The notes below the pieces were generated by a model that ran no database searches, was not told the origin of the DNA, and saw only the letters and a list, made by a program, of their open reading frames with translations. Position numbers and translations under genes: made by a program. Of a stretch of DNA of 64,000 bases, positions 44,601-58,085 are shown one piece after another (within the stretch, counting starts at the first letter, position 1; each line of letters opens with the position of its first letter). The stretch comes from Cycas panzhihuaensis (taxonomy: Eukaryota; Cycadophyta): positions 204,421,741 to 204,485,740 of the forward strand of contig CM041465.1 of assembly GCA_023213395.1 (NCBI GenBank). The letters are read 5' to 3'.

Positions 44601-44726
44601 ACACAGTGAGCTCTAACCACTAGCTTCCTACCAAAATCCCAGTCTCTGCGTCTCGCCTTCCTAAGTCGCTCCCTTTTCTTTAGTGACTTCCACTTAAAGC
44701 GCAAGGTGTCAATTACCATTCTTACC

Positions 44727-45404
44727 TTGACCATTACTTTATTTAACATTTTCATCTAAATTTAGAATATCTTTTGAGTATATTTGATCACTTCAAGTAT
44801 TATATCTTCTTGAAAATTTCAAGGTATACTTTAGTTTACTTCTAAATTTATAAAGGAGACTTCTTATCATTTAATTTACTTTAATATAAAGAATATTTTG
44901 CAATAATCTTCATATGATCTTAAAGTTCATTGTTTCATTAGTTAAAAAAGGGCTTTCTTAATTATCTTAAAGTCATATTTTTAAACTTAAGAAGTGCATA
45001 GGATGAGTATATTTACAAATTTTTGTTCTATTTTATGCTTCTAAGGTTCACTTAACATTCTTGATTTAAAAGGCATTCAAATGTGGAAAAACTTCATTAT
45101 TTTATTGCATCATTTAGAAGATTGCATATAGATTCTTCGTGTACTTTATTTTTAAGAGCAGCATCTTTAATTTGAAAGACATTAGCTTACATATTGGCAT
45201 TCATCTTAGTTTATTAAAAGGAATATCTTGATCATTTACTTCATTTTTTTATAGTGTATTGATACAAAAGTATTACTCATTTTGGGGTTATTTATTCATT
45301 TGAGGGATTTAGTCTTCTTTATTTGTTCATTGAAAATCATACCTTTTGATCATGTACTAAAATCTGTGTATACAATGGCAATGAATCTAAGTATTATAAG
45401 TTTT
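44727..45404 (+). other. Leader of copia E, right part
   Basis: T-rich, frame-free sequence that continues the leader after the LINE. It resembles the last kilobase of the copia C leader in composition. Confidence 0.45.
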
Positions 45405-45595
45405 TTATATATTTGGCGTAAATGATTTTCAACTATGGAGTACAATAATGAAAGCATACTTTATTGCAAATGGCCTTTGGAAATATGTAAAATATGGATA
45501 TAAACTAAATATTAAAGAAGATAAGTGAAAAAGGATAATGAAATAGCCCTAGTCCTATTGTTTTCCTAGCATAGATGACAATACAATTTCTAATG
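45405..45595 (+). pseudogene. Copia E gag remnant
   Basis: NDFQLWSTIMKAYFIANGLW, then KYVKYGYKL and KKDNEIALVLLFS line up with copia C gag (NNFLNWSRRMRPILIANEMW, KKDNEALALIFCAL). Only the first part of gag remains before homology is lost. Confidence 0.65.
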
Positions 45596-46082
45596 TTTGT
45601 GTGAAATGACTACATCTAATAATTTTGTATGTGATAACCTTAGAATTGATTTATGGGGAGATAACCTTAAAATTTAATATTACTAATTATATTCATGTTG
45701 TTTTTCTTATGAGGTAGATGTTAAAGCGAGGTGCATTTTGAGTGCAGACTAATGCTACTTGTACTAGTGTAGATTTTAATAAAAGTAATGACTTTAATGT
45801 TGTATTTAGTGAGATGATATATACTTTAAACTTGACTGAAGTAAAAGACAAAGATTAAGACAAAGCCATCTATACTCATTTAAATGAAGTTACACCTACC
45901 TGGAAGCCGTTTGAACCACATAATATTAAAGAGACGCACATTATCTTGAAAGGATAATAATAGCAGAGTTAGTGACCACTTTACATGAATGATGATAAAG
46001 TTAAGTCTTTTTTTTAAAAGTATAGGTATCCACAAGTTCAAAGAGAAGATAAAGATGTAATATGATGACCATTAAAGGAGAA
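45596..46082 (+). other. Unassigned tail of copia E
   Basis: No protease, integrase or RT motif. A purine run, ATTAAAGGAGAA, just before 46083 is a good polypurine tract for the right LTR. Confidence 0.5.
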
Positions 46083-46130
46083 TGTTGCATTAATGTTCAC
46101 CACGTGACTCTACATTGAAATGTATAGCAC
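46083..46130 (+). repeat. Start of the 3' LTR of copia E, cut by the gap
   Basis: TGTTGCATTAATGTTCACCAC matches 35082 onward (TTAATGTTCACCAC, then CTACATTGRAAT). Only 48 bases are present. Confidence 0.75.
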
Positions 46131-46630
46131 NNNNNNNNNNNNNNNNNNNNNNNNNNNNNNNNNNNNNNNNNNNNNNNNNNNNNNNNNNNNNNNNNNNNNN
46201 NNNNNNNNNNNNNNNNNNNNNNNNNNNNNNNNNNNNNNNNNNNNNNNNNNNNNNNNNNNNNNNNNNNNNNNNNNNNNNNNNNNNNNNNNNNNNNNNNNNN
46301 NNNNNNNNNNNNNNNNNNNNNNNNNNNNNNNNNNNNNNNNNNNNNNNNNNNNNNNNNNNNNNNNNNNNNNNNNNNNNNNNNNNNNNNNNNNNNNNNNNNN
46401 NNNNNNNNNNNNNNNNNNNNNNNNNNNNNNNNNNNNNNNNNNNNNNNNNNNNNNNNNNNNNNNNNNNNNNNNNNNNNNNNNNNNNNNNNNNNNNNNNNNN
46501 NNNNNNNNNNNNNNNNNNNNNNNNNNNNNNNNNNNNNNNNNNNNNNNNNNNNNNNNNNNNNNNNNNNNNNNNNNNNNNNNNNNNNNNNNNNNNNNNNNNN
46601 NNNNNNNNNNNNNNNNNNNNNNNNNNNNNN
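46131..46630. other. Assembly gap of exactly 500 N
   Basis: A round-number run of N, typical of a scaffold join of unknown size. Open frames reported across it are not real. Confidence 0.99.
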
Positions 46631-47030
46631 TGTTTGAAGGCCATCTTCCATGTGTCCTCCCTCCTTGACCCTAACTTGGTGATATTAGCAAGCTTTCAAA
46701 TCCAATTGTAGTAAAATAACAAGCATGAAGTGAATTTGATCGAATGATAATCTGTATCATCTGCAAAGGTAAAGGAGTAGCGATTTTTTAATTGCTAATT
46801 TTATTCAAGCATGAAAGTCTATACACATTACTCCATCTCTGTTCCTTTCTTAGGCACCCAAGACAATGGTGACCATTTACAAGGTGAACACTGAGAGGTC
46901 TTATGTACCCTTGATCAAACAACGCTCCTCAACTTGCCTCTTTAATCTCATTATTCTCACTATAATGAGGTGCACTGTACAAAGCAACATTGAGGCAATG
47001 GTGCATCTCCTATACAAGCAACATTAGCTT
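46631..47030 (-). pseudogene. Gypsy D reverse transcriptase, second copy fragment
   Basis: Corresponds to 9499-9868 (KLDLKSGYHQV, VPKKNRGWRMCIDF region), with extra small insertions relative to the first copy. The rest of D would lie in the gap or is missing. Confidence 0.85.
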
Positions 47031-48928
47031 TCAAGTTTGTTAGAGCTAGGTATTAACAACTTTTTGAGACCAAGATGTCTTTAAGCATTTTGTATGGCAA
47101 GTGGATTTAGCTTATCATAATAGGCAAATATAATATTCAATGTTACTATTCTAGCTTTTATTTTATCATCTATAAGGGCGATGCGGAAGACATTCTCTCC
47201 ACTAGTTTTCACACACACACACACACACATATGCATGTAATTCTTCCAATCTAATAAATTGCTCTATATTTTCAAAAGAAAGAAAAAAGATATTCGGTAC
47301 AAATGTAACTTATGCAATTGATTAATGTTAAAGGTTAAAGCCTACTGTATACATGTATTACAATCATAGTAAAAACACTTGAGAAAGACATAGTATAACA
47401 TTATGGTAAGATAATAGATCTTCTTATTAAAACTTTAATATGTATACAAAAGGCTTAGCAACCATTCTTACTACCGAGTCAACCTCCCTTAATACCTAGT
47501 TCTATGATTTTATACCTTCACCTCTTATCTATCGATGATATATAATACACACTTGACATCCTTTATAATGCATTTAAGTTCTTTATAGACATAATTTGTC
47601 ATAACTATTATAACCAACTTATTCCACATTAGAACTTAAAGAGTTATCTATAATAAAAGCACACAATCAATGTGTAACTCTTTCCTCTAAGTATGACTAC
47701 TTATACTATGGAGCTCAATATTCATATCATAAAATTAGCTTTATGAAATTAAGTCAAAACTATCTTCCTAACATCTCTATGGGGTCCTCTTATGAATCAC
47801 CATTACTTCACATAAAATAAGAGAGTACATTTTACTTTGGGTCTATATGAACATTAAAGATATATTTCCTTTAAAAAAAAAGAAAATGAAATATAGCTAC
47901 TCTCTTTCTATTCCTTAAGAAAAATATAATGAAACATCCATAAATAATTACTCATTGTTATGAAGAAAATAAACTCTTAATTAGGCTAAACTACTTCCAT
48001 CAATTATATAATAACTATAAAACTCACCACCTTACTCTAAAACTAGACTAGTAATCTCTATGAATATGAAGACCATCATGGTGGTAACATCCTTATAGTT
48101 TACAATTGTCACTTAGACATATGGATAATCACTTGTTATACTTTCGTCACCTTATAGGAAGCATTATAAATATAAGGCTTATCACTAACAATGACCTTAT
48201 ATAACATTCACCATGCCTATAGACTAACTCTCCCTTCTAGTTCTTTTGAAGTATTTTATAACTATACTTTATCCCTTGATCACACAATTCCTTGTACACA
48301 TGTAATTCATCCTCTTGATTATTTGATGGTTATATATCCATCAACAATGATCCTTGAACTAAAAGCTACTTATAAACTATGAACCTTCATCATTATAAGC
48401 TCACAACATTGGAATATAATTAATTCATAAAAAACTATATAGGATATTTCAAATTATATGTTCATTAATTAACTAATTAGGTTTCACTTTTATATTATTT
48501 TGGAGCAATCCTTTCAAGTAAACTGTTGCTAAGGCCTAATTAAGGACTCTTATAAATTTTTATATTTTACCTGAAAATGCTCATTGAAAACAAATATAGT
48601 AATATACCATAAAGTAAGGGAATATCATCTTGAAACATGGTGTAGTTGCATGCATCTAGTTAGTTGCAAACCTAATCATAACCTAATAAGTTAACTATAA
48701 TAGAATTGAAGTTGGCTAAAATAATTAATAAAATAAGAAATACACAAATAATTCATTAAGGAAGCCATCCAAATTGATAGTTTAAGCAAATATAAATAGA
48801 AGCATTATATAAAGGTATAATCGAGATGTTTTAGATCTTCATTGGAAGAGTTCTCTTCCATGGCTAGTGATTGTGGATATAGGGACTACAATCTAAAAAT
48901 AAAATTAGTAGTAATCCATGAAGGATTT
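47031..48928. other. AT-rich spacer, second copy
   Basis: Repeats 9869-11776, including the (CA)n tract at about 47210-47229. No gene seen. Confidence 0.7.
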
Positions 48929-49380
48929 TGTTAGGAATATTAATGTAATGTAACTTTTATGTTCTTTTTAATGTTTATATTTAAGTCACATGTCTAAATT
49001 TGTATTTAAGTTATTATAACGTTTAACTTTAGTGTTTATTATTTAATCTTATGTGGAAGGTTGTTGAAATGCGAGCGCATTTCAATGAACCTTTCTTTAT
49101 ATAAATTCTTCTCCTAGATTCAAGGAGGTGGTTCTGAGAATCTAGGAGGGTTGTCTAAATGCCTTTTACAAGGTTGGTTTCCTTGTTAGGTGGTTTATGT
49201 AAATGGTTTTTTATTTTTCAAATTTTCTTAATAAAACTACAACTTTAGGAGGTGGTTTTTCTTCCCCAAAAGGGGTTTTCCACCTGTCAATCTGGTGTAT
49301 ATATGCAGTGTCATGTTGTTGTTTATATTTGCTTATTATGAGATCTTGTGATAACATTGTGCATGTGCCATCTTTCTACA
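48929..49380 (+). repeat. Copia A 5' LTR, second copy
   Basis: 452 bases against 454 at 11777-12230, preceded by GATTT. The palindrome stem reads AAATGCGAGCGCATTT, with both the CAG and the CTG altered. Confidence 0.93.
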
Positions 49381-49397
49381 TGGTATCAGAGCTACAA
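49381..49397 (+). other. Copia A primer-binding site, second copy
   Basis: TGGTATCAGAGCTACAAGG, unchanged from 12231. Confidence 0.9.
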
Positions 49398-51320
49398 GGT
49401 GTAAGGCCTACAAAATAGAGAATGTGGAGGACTAGTCGCCTAATTTCTTTGGTTGCATGAATTTGCTGAGCAGGGAACCACAATAGAGAGAATCGATACA
49501 ACTGTTCTTGTCGGATGATGCAAGACTTTTAATGGGCTCATGGGAGGAAGAGTTGATCGATTAATTCTTTAAATATTGCCCCATAGTCAAGTAATGATTA
49601 AACTTCTATGTAAGTGTGGGCCATGATCCTTCTTGCTAATTTCGGATATGCTCATTACACTTTCACCAGAGCATAACACAATCAATTCCATCGAAACGAC
49701 GTGGCAACATCTGTTACTTGACACGGGTAGGGCGAGGAGACTTAATCATGGATTCCAACAAGCTGTGTGGTGGTAACAATAGGTTTTCAATGAGTTTACA
49801 CTTATAAATCATCATCTTCTAAGCCGAGAATATCTTTTCAAGCTGGAATCTCCATACTAAGTAACGAGATACAAACCCTTACGAACAAAGGAAAGAGCAA
49901 TCTAAACTAAGTTCCCTTACAAAATAGAAAACCCTCCACGAATAGAGGCATACTACCAACACGACACCATTGTCATCATCATCTCTTTGAATATTCTTGA
50001 CCATCGATCTGTGCGGTTTCTTTGAGTAATATAATCATGAAAAGCGCACGGAGACTTACGAGGGACGTCAGATATTCCTATCGAATCGAGTTATTTGACC
50101 TCACGAATGCATGTGCGGATATTGTAGTCTCTTGGGGTGTGCAATAAAGAGCTATCTTGAAGATCCATGAGCCAAATTCAATCGGTGGCGTCCAGGGGCT
50201 GCCGGTCGTGGCCTGTAACACAAACAAAAGTGAACCTCTTGAAGCCCATCCTCTAAGACCATGTGGCCAGGATCAAACATAGTTGCCATGTAGCATGGGT
50301 CTGCGCCCTAACTTGTTAACAACAACGATGGTAGAAGATGCCAAAACAAGAGTAGAGAGAAGCATTTGCCTCGAAGCCCAAACTTTGGAAAAGAACTGGT
50401 TGCCATCACCAACTGTGGGTGATTCCTCCTTTGCATAAATGGATGTTTGATGGTGTTTTCAAGTTCACGGCTTCCACCTCAAACTACTGCGTCAACATCT
50501 CGTGAGGAATCAAGCGAAAAGAAAGAGGATGCATTATGAGCCATGATGCATGCGGATCTTTGCGGTAGTTCTGCGGATCGTTCCTCACCATTGTCGAAGA
50601 CCCGCACAGAGGAGTACCGCCACCATGAGCGATGATTACCAGGTAAGGGTTTCTAACCCTAAACCTTAACGGACCCTATTTAATATTTAGTTTTATTTTT
50701 AATCCAGGTGAATTAGTCAATTTAGGTTTTGAATTAATTTTAATTTTTTTTAATTTAGATTTAATAAACCTTAAACCCCCACCCCACCTTATTACATTAA
50801 TTTTAATACCCCTTAATCATATTAATAAACTATGATTAATCAAATAATTTTGATTAAGAATCCTCTCAATTTAGATTATGTTTATTCAATAAAATTTATA
50901 AATCTAAAACTTTCTTTAGTATACATTGATTTATAACTTAAACCCTTTTTTAAATTAACCTTTAGTACCTAAAATTAATAACCTTAATTTATAACTTAAC
51001 CCTCCACCACATTTATAATATTAATCTAAATCCTCCCTTCATTAAGTCAATCTTTTAATACCATGTTTTCATATACCCTTGATTATTACAATTAGACCTC
51101 CTTTCGTTTTTACAATTAACCCCATATAAAATTTTCTATTTAATTTATATTTTAGGTCACTTATTCTAGTATAGGCATTATGTAGGTGCATACCTTCACA
51201 TTCTACCATAATCATGATTCTATGAATTGCACAAATTCCCCCTCTTCCCACCTAATATCTTAGCTTAATCTTTGTCATATATAAGGTATATATTACCTTT
51301 CAAACACTCATTCAAAAAGC

Positions 51321-51368
<48 letters not shown>

Positions 51369-52057
51369 TATTAACAAAGCCTAATTAACTTAGGCAAAAA
51401 CAATATTTTTTCTTGGTTTTTTGGCCAAGATCAAAGTATAGTATCTATTTTTATCTAATACCTTTTTTATGCATTTATATTTCTTCAAATATAAAACTTA
51501 ATTAATAAAAAACTATTAACCTTTTTTATTGCAAATCAGTCTTATACCTTAAAAATTAATGCAACATATAATCATTTCAAACTTAAACACCTAAGGGGGA
51601 CTACTTATTTCTTAAATTAAGGGGGATCCTTTTAAAAAGGGGCCTTAAGGGATTTTTAAGAAGTTGTTTATTTGTTCAAATCAAGAGAAACTATCTGTCG
51701 AAAACATGTGATTTTTCTTTCAGAGCAAGTAATGCATACTACAATGCTTTTTTGAATTATGCCTATTAAATGATTAATACTTTTACTAAGTGATTATTTT
51801 TTCACCTATCTTCATATTCTTCAATCTTGATCAAACCTTATAATTCCCAATATGGCATTAATGCCAAGGACAACCACCTACGTTCTAATTCTAGTGTTAA
51901 CCAGCTTAAACTATGCTGACTGGAGGAATCACATATCCCATCAGCTTAAATAGCAAAAGATATGGTGATATGTGACAGGTGAATTTAAAAAACCAAAAGA
52001 AGATGCTATAGAGAGTTATATGGTATATTTGATGAACTCAGATGTAGCCTTAGGCAC
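49398..52057 (+). other. Copia A leader and gag start, second copy
   Basis: Corresponds to 12248-14962. The exon-like block recurs at about 50625: GCCACCATGAGCGATGATTA, CCAG|GTAAGGG, so here the six codons read MSDDYQ. The (AT)n tract is at about 51323-51367. Gag N-terminal sequence (LNYADWRNHI) precedes the GGCAC target at 52053-52057. Confidence 0.75.
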
Positions 52058-52396
52058 TGTAACATAACCTCAGCTTTACTTAGCAAGAGGGAACCACCAA
52101 CAAGTAAGGATTAAGGGGTTTAGTAAGTTATGTGTATGGGCCAGCTAAGTCGTCGATAAGATGTAAGGCATTAGGGCCACCAATAGAATCATTAAGGATG
52201 AAGACCCTTACTTGTGTATTTAAAGGGTTAAACCACTCGTAATGTTATGGAGGATGATATCTTGAAAGGAGAAAGTACTTCGATACTCATTTTGGTGATT
52301 CATTTTACGTGATGCCTTGCGCACTCATGTTATTTAGCTTCGTTTTTGCTAATTATCACTCCTCGAGCCACGATCTACGAGAAGAAACAGTCCAAG
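52058..52396 (+). repeat. Gypsy B 5' LTR, second copy
   Basis: Matches 14963-15303. The primer site just after it reads TGGTATAAGAGTTAC, two changes from the first copy. Confidence 0.9.
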
Positions 52397-53217
52397 TGGT
52401 ATAAGAGTTACATTCGCGATCGTGGAAAGCTACCCAGAATAGTAAAAATTTTTTCATGTATGATTGAGTACTCACTCTACCTAGGTAGAGATTGAGGAAA
52501 GACCTTTACTCAATACTCTCTCGAAGATTGAGGAGCAGTAGAAAGATAGATTAGAGGTTGTGAAGAGAGAATTTTGTCCTTTAGGTCTGAAGCAATTTAT
52601 TTCTTCTACATTCAATTTAATTTTTAAACTTTCTTTTGCTACATTGGGTTATATTCCAAGGGTAGATATCACCGTTGGGCGGCTACCTTTTGTGTCCCCT
52701 CCCACCTCTCTCTTCTGGGTAGATGACACCGCTGGGTGGCTACCCAAGTAGTTAGAGTAGAGACTACATGCAGTGGGTCTTTAAAGATCACGAGGATGCA
52801 ATGGATTACGGCTAAGCACATCGTGGCTTTTACGCCCTTGTGTGAAGAATTTGGAGATAACACTCCTAAACTAAGCCCTAGATAGAACCTGGTTATGGAA
52901 GTGCGCCTCCACGTACCTCCAGGTATATAGGAGGACCCCCTTAGGATACCCAAACCCTCTTTAGTATAGGTAAACTATCGGCCGCTGAAGTCTTGCAGTG
53001 CAGTGGTTAGCGGTTAGCGCCACAAAGTTACCTGCCCCTAACTTTTGCATCAGAAGTTTATTGGCAGGCCTATAAGACTAAGCACACCTCATTCTGTAGT
53101 AGGTAGGATACATCTGATCATTCGTTGTTTCCCCTATCCTAATCTTAATCACAAGCCACTGACTGCCTAAATTCAAAACTTATCAGAACAATCAAGCCTC
53201 AAAAAAAAAAAAAAAAG

Positions 53218-53254
<37 letters not shown>

Positions 53255-53633
53255 AAAAAAAAAATCTCTTATAACTCAAATACCTCAATTCGATCAGCAT
53301 CTTGTAAGGGTCATTTTGTACTAGGTTAGTCTATACCCCAATTTTCACTCTTTTTTTGTACTTGGGCCCTTCTTAGGCCCCACCACTCCAAATTCACCTT
53401 AAAACTCATACATCCCATTTCGATAAGTTTTTTGTGCTCTTTTTAGTGGACTAAATATCTTGCTTATGTAATTTTGGGGTCAACATGCTATAAACACCCC
53501 ACATTCCCTTATTTGCCTCTTCTTTCCCATATAGCAACTCCCTATTCTTATATCCCATTCTTTCTTGAATATATCCCAATTCGTTCTTTCCCTTCTTTCT
53601 ACTTACTCCCGCTTCTTTAATCCCTTCTCTAAC

Positions 53634-56600
53634 TCAATGGCAAAAATCAAGCGGAAAAAATTTACGAGTTAACGATGATTTGTCTAATTTCAAAGCAGTC
53701 GGTGATAAACTCGGTAGCATACCTACCGTCAGGCACGGATGACACCAAGAAAGAGATTCTTAGATTACTTCAACAGTGGGTGCCATCCTAACCCCAAAGC
53801 ACAGGAGCTTCTACCTCAACGGGCAACTAACCTCCCCTTCTCCGAGCGATGCATATACATGAGGTTCTCCACCAAGACAACCATTTTTCCACCATAAGAT
53901 CAATATTCCTAGCTTTGATCTAGGCGTGAATAGAGAGTGTACTCATTTGGATTAATAAGTTAGAATCCTACTTCACTCTCCACGGATGTCGGAAGAGGAC
54001 CAACTCTTATCGCTTCCATTCACTTAGATGGTCAAGCTCACCATTGGTTTAAGCGGTGGGCGGCAATACCCTCTCACCAAAGTTGGTCCCACTTCACTAG
54101 TTGTTTCTTTGAACAATATGAAGATACATGGAGTCAATCTTTTTACACAACTCACACGGCTTAGCGGACATCAAGCTGTAGAAGCTTACGGATGAATTTC
54201 AAGCTTTATATAGCAGCGCCACAAAGCCAAAACTTGGATAAACAAACAGTGATTAATATTTATGTGGTGGGACTTTAAGACTGTATTTAGATGAGATTAA
54301 AGACAATGGAAATTTACTCCCTTAAGGAAGCTTTCAAGTGGGCCCGTGTAGTAGAAGTTGAGTTTACAGCAGACAGACCCTCAGTTATTCGACGAGATAA
54401 CTCTTGATTCTCGTGCACTCGACAGACAGACTTCCAGCGACCTCGACCTTGATTTGACGATGCCTCTTGTCCTCAACCTAACTTCACACGTCCTCGGCTA
54501 CGACAGGATGATTCTTGACCATCTATTGATCGCTAGAATGAGGATACATCCACCAAAAGAGTTTAGATTTCTCAAGCTAAAGCATAATGTCGACTCAAGG
54601 TTGGCCTTTGTATGTAGTATGCAGAAAAGTAGACTTCCGGGCATGGTCGTTTTTGCAAAGCGCGGCATATGGTTTTCTCTATTGACCCATCCCTCTCCAC
54701 GATGATCCCTCGACTCGACTCGACCGGGAGGCGGATGATGGCTCATGATGCTCTTACACCAAACCCCGGCCAGTATCTATGTCCATTGTCACCACCTCCA
54801 TACGCCTTGAACCCTTAAGAGTTAGAGGCATTCTCTGCGAGACTCAATATCTATCTTGATCGATAGTAGCGCGTCCTTAACTTCATTGATATTTCGGACT
54901 AGACAACAACCTATATATTGTCCCAAAACTAGCTTCACATGTTCTCTGTGAGGTACCGGAAACTCCATTATCTGGTGTTATTAAAACCTCCAAGTCCAAA
55001 TTGGCTCATACCTTTTGGTGTCGAGACTTCTATGCCTTGTCGATAGGAGGATCGATGCCATCTTAGGGATTCAATGGTTGCAAATACTAGGGACCTATAG
55101 CACAAATAACTAAACTTACAAATCCATTCATTGCCTTGAAGACCACATGAGGCGAAACCACAAAATTTATGGAATGCAATCCCCCCCTAACTAAGTGGTC
55201 TCTTACGGACATATGAAGCGCCATCTTTAATCTCACCTGGGGTATATAGTCCATCTCAATAATATTCAAATCAAACCACAAATTCATCCCTACATCCGGG
55301 ATGCCATTACCTAATATGAACAAGTATTAAGCCCCTCTGCCACTACCCCTCGGTAGTGGTTTTATCATACAATTAACCTCGATCTAACCATGACCCCATC
55401 GACCTTGACCTTACCATAACTCATACTTCCAAAGAGCGAAATCCGAAACTCACAAATGAGCTCCTCGACATGGGCATAATCCAACCAAGTAAAAGCCCTT
55501 ATCATTGATTGTCTTAGTTTGGAAGAAGGATGGTACTTCGCCTCTATGTTGACTATAGGGAATTAAATAAGATTACCATTAAAAATAAGTTTCCCACCCT
55601 TGCATAGATGACATCTTAGATGAAATCCATGGCGTAACCATCTTTTCTAAGTTAGACCTCCAATCGGTTACTACCAAATCCCAATTGCCCCACAGGATTG
55701 CCATAAAATGACATTTCGCATACATCATGGCCATTTTGAGTTTGACGATGCCCTTTGGCCTTTCTGATGCCGGTAACCTTCAAGCTATCATGAATAAAAT
55801 CTTTGGGCCCTACCTTGAAAGTTTGTCATAGTTTTCTTTGATGACATTCTTATTTATAGTGCTGCACGGATCTCCATATCAACACTTAAAAATTGTTCTC
55901 CAAATATTGTAAAGCGACCAACTCTATGCAAAACTATCTAAGTGTGAGTTTGGACAATCAGAACTCAAATATTTGGGTCATATCATATCATCGGAAGGGT
56001 ACATGTAGACCCAGATAAAATATCGATCATCCTGATGTGGCCAACACCTACCACTCTTACCCAACTATGAGCATTTCTTAGGCTCATAGGTTTTTATCAA
56101 CGCTTTGTGCATAACTATGCTACTCTTGCCACCCCATTAACCAACCTCCTTCGTAAAGAGGCTTTTCAATGGTCTCCCGAAGTAGAGGCTGCCTTTTCCC
56201 ACCTTAAGGTTGTAAGGACCTCCACTCTAGTCCTCATCACTCCTAATTTTAACCAACCCTTCCAACTTGAATGCGATGCTTCAGGGTTCGGTTTAGGTGC
56301 AGTCCTAATGTAAGACTCTCATCCCATTGTATTTGAAAGCCAAAAATTAAAAGATCACGGGCTTTATCTCTCTACATATCATAAAGAAATAAAGGCTATC
56401 CTGCATGCTATTGATAAATGGCAACAACATCTCTTAGGCTCTAAGTTCACTATTCTTCTGATCATAGCCTCCATAATTTATTAACTCAGGCAGTCTTGTC
56501 TGAAGAACAAGCTAAGTGGGTTCATCGATTACAAGTCTTTGACTTCTCAATAACATATAAAAAGGCAAAGACAATATAGTGGCGGATGCTTTTCACGTCT

Positions 56601-57960
56601 CCATCCGATGACAATGTTCCTAACCCAACCCTCCATGCCATCGGACCCCTAACCCTTTTGGCTTGATGAACTATGTGTTAAAAATCAAGCCTAGCGGACT
56701 ATCCTAATTGGAGAAAAGTTCTCACCCATAAAGGTTGGTCAACCTTCAACAATCACCTCCTCTACCACAATTGTATCTTTGTCCATCCCTCCTCCTCATT
56801 CATCCCTAAAATCCTAACAAAATACCACTCGTCCCCCCTTGGCAGCCACTCTGTCTTTGATAAGACTTATCGACGGATTCACGCAGATTTCTTTTGGCCC
56901 CACATGAAGACCACCATATTCACCTTCGTATCAGAATGTGACACCTATCAATGAAATAAAGTAGAAAGCAAACCTCTCCCTGGCCTTCTCCAACCATTAA
57001 ATATTCTGCAAGGTAAGTGGCAAGATATTGCCATGGACTTCATCACGGGCCTACCCCCATCTGCCGGGTTTGACTCCATTTAGGTAATCATTGATTGATT
57101 AACTAAGTACTCACACTTTCTCCCAGTGCACATCTCATATTCTTTGTCCTGTCTCAGCGACTTATATGTCGATTCATATTAGCCTCCATGGCTTCCCATC
57201 ATTTATCATTTATGGCCAAGACCCTAAGTTTACTAGCTCCATTTGGCAAGAACTCTTTAAAATTTGTTGGAACATCATTTAATATGAGCTCTACATACCG
57301 ACCACAAGCGGATGGCCAATCTAAGGTTCTAAACAAAACTTTAGAAATTTATCTCGTTGGTTAAGCTTGAGAACACCAAGCTAAGTAGACCTAATGGTTT
57401 GCCTGGCCAGAGTATTGGTATAACTCCTCCCATTATTACGCCATTGGTATGTTCCCTTTTAGCTCTTTATGGCTACCACCCACCTGCCCACCATACCCTA
57501 GCCATAAACTTTAGAACCACTTCTTTGCAACAAAAGCTTTAAGAAATGGATCAAATCTTGCATGCCCTTTAACAAAATCTAGCCACTGCTCGAAATTGAA
57601 TGAAGCAAGCGGCAAGCCGCCACCGTCCGTCGATCCTTTGATATTGGAGATCTAATATACCTTTGCCTCCAACCTTATAAGCAACCATCACTCAAGTCCC
57701 ATCAAGGGCATAAACTAAGCCCCCGCTACTATGGCCCTTATAAGATCCTGCACAAAATTGGTGAAGTTGCTTATGCCCTTACACTCCCCCCAGACACTAA
57801 TATCCATAATGTCTTCCATGTGTCCTACCTAAAAAAATACCTTAGAGCTAAAGTTACACCCCACACGACCCTACCCATTCTCTCTAAAGAACAAACTCTC
57901 ACAATTCCTCCTGATAAAATCCTTGCCAGTCACCAGCGCCACCTCTAGAATTGCACTATT
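53634..57960 (+). pseudogene. Gypsy B gag-pol, second copy
   Basis: Same domains as 16573-21080: gag from the ATG at about 53636, protease region about 54700-55080, RT about 55440-55915, RNase H 56107-56580, integrase about 56710-57870 and chromodomain about 57940-58070. The RT frame that is open for 150 codons in the first copy is broken here by one- to three-base deletions, for example AGTACTTCGC-type changes near 55532. The block 55913-56460 is essentially identical to 18909-19475. The integrase Glu-to-Lys change is shared (57310-57340). Confidence 0.88.
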
Positions 57961-58085
57961 TTTGAACACTTGGTATAGTGGGTCAGCTGCGATGCTGATG
58001 AAGCTACTTGGGATCTGGATGAGTTCATCCAGAAACATCCTCATCTCCAATGCTGCGGGGACTCATCGTCTCAAAGGGGGGGACC

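Larger units (their letters stand above)
38509..44718 (-). mobile_element. L1-type LINE with C-terminal RNase H
   Basis: A minus-strand non-LTR retrotransposon of about 6.2 kb. The 3' end is a poly-A (T run at 38509-38520 on the plus strand). TTCTTACC occurs at 38501-38508 and again at 44719-44726, a candidate 8-base target duplication that would define the full length. Parts in coding order: ORF1 (about 44600-43230), AP endonuclease, reverse transcriptase, zinc-finger tail, RNase H. All are broken by stops and frameshifts. Confidence 0.8.
35075..46130 (+). mobile_element. Degenerate copia E, interrupted by a LINE and by the gap
   Basis: Left LTR 35075-35405, primer site at 35408 and a long leader. 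The LINE lies at 38509-44718, more leader and a short gag remnant follow at about 45405-45595, and then the start of a right LTR at 46083. Only 48 bases of that LTR are visible before the N run. Most of pol is missing between gag and the right LTR, so E looks like an internally deleted, non-autonomous copy. LTR layout and gag resemble copia C. Confidence 0.7.

Noticed and set aside
46090-46711. Four long open frames of nearly 200 codons
   Set aside because: They consist of translated N from the assembly gap.
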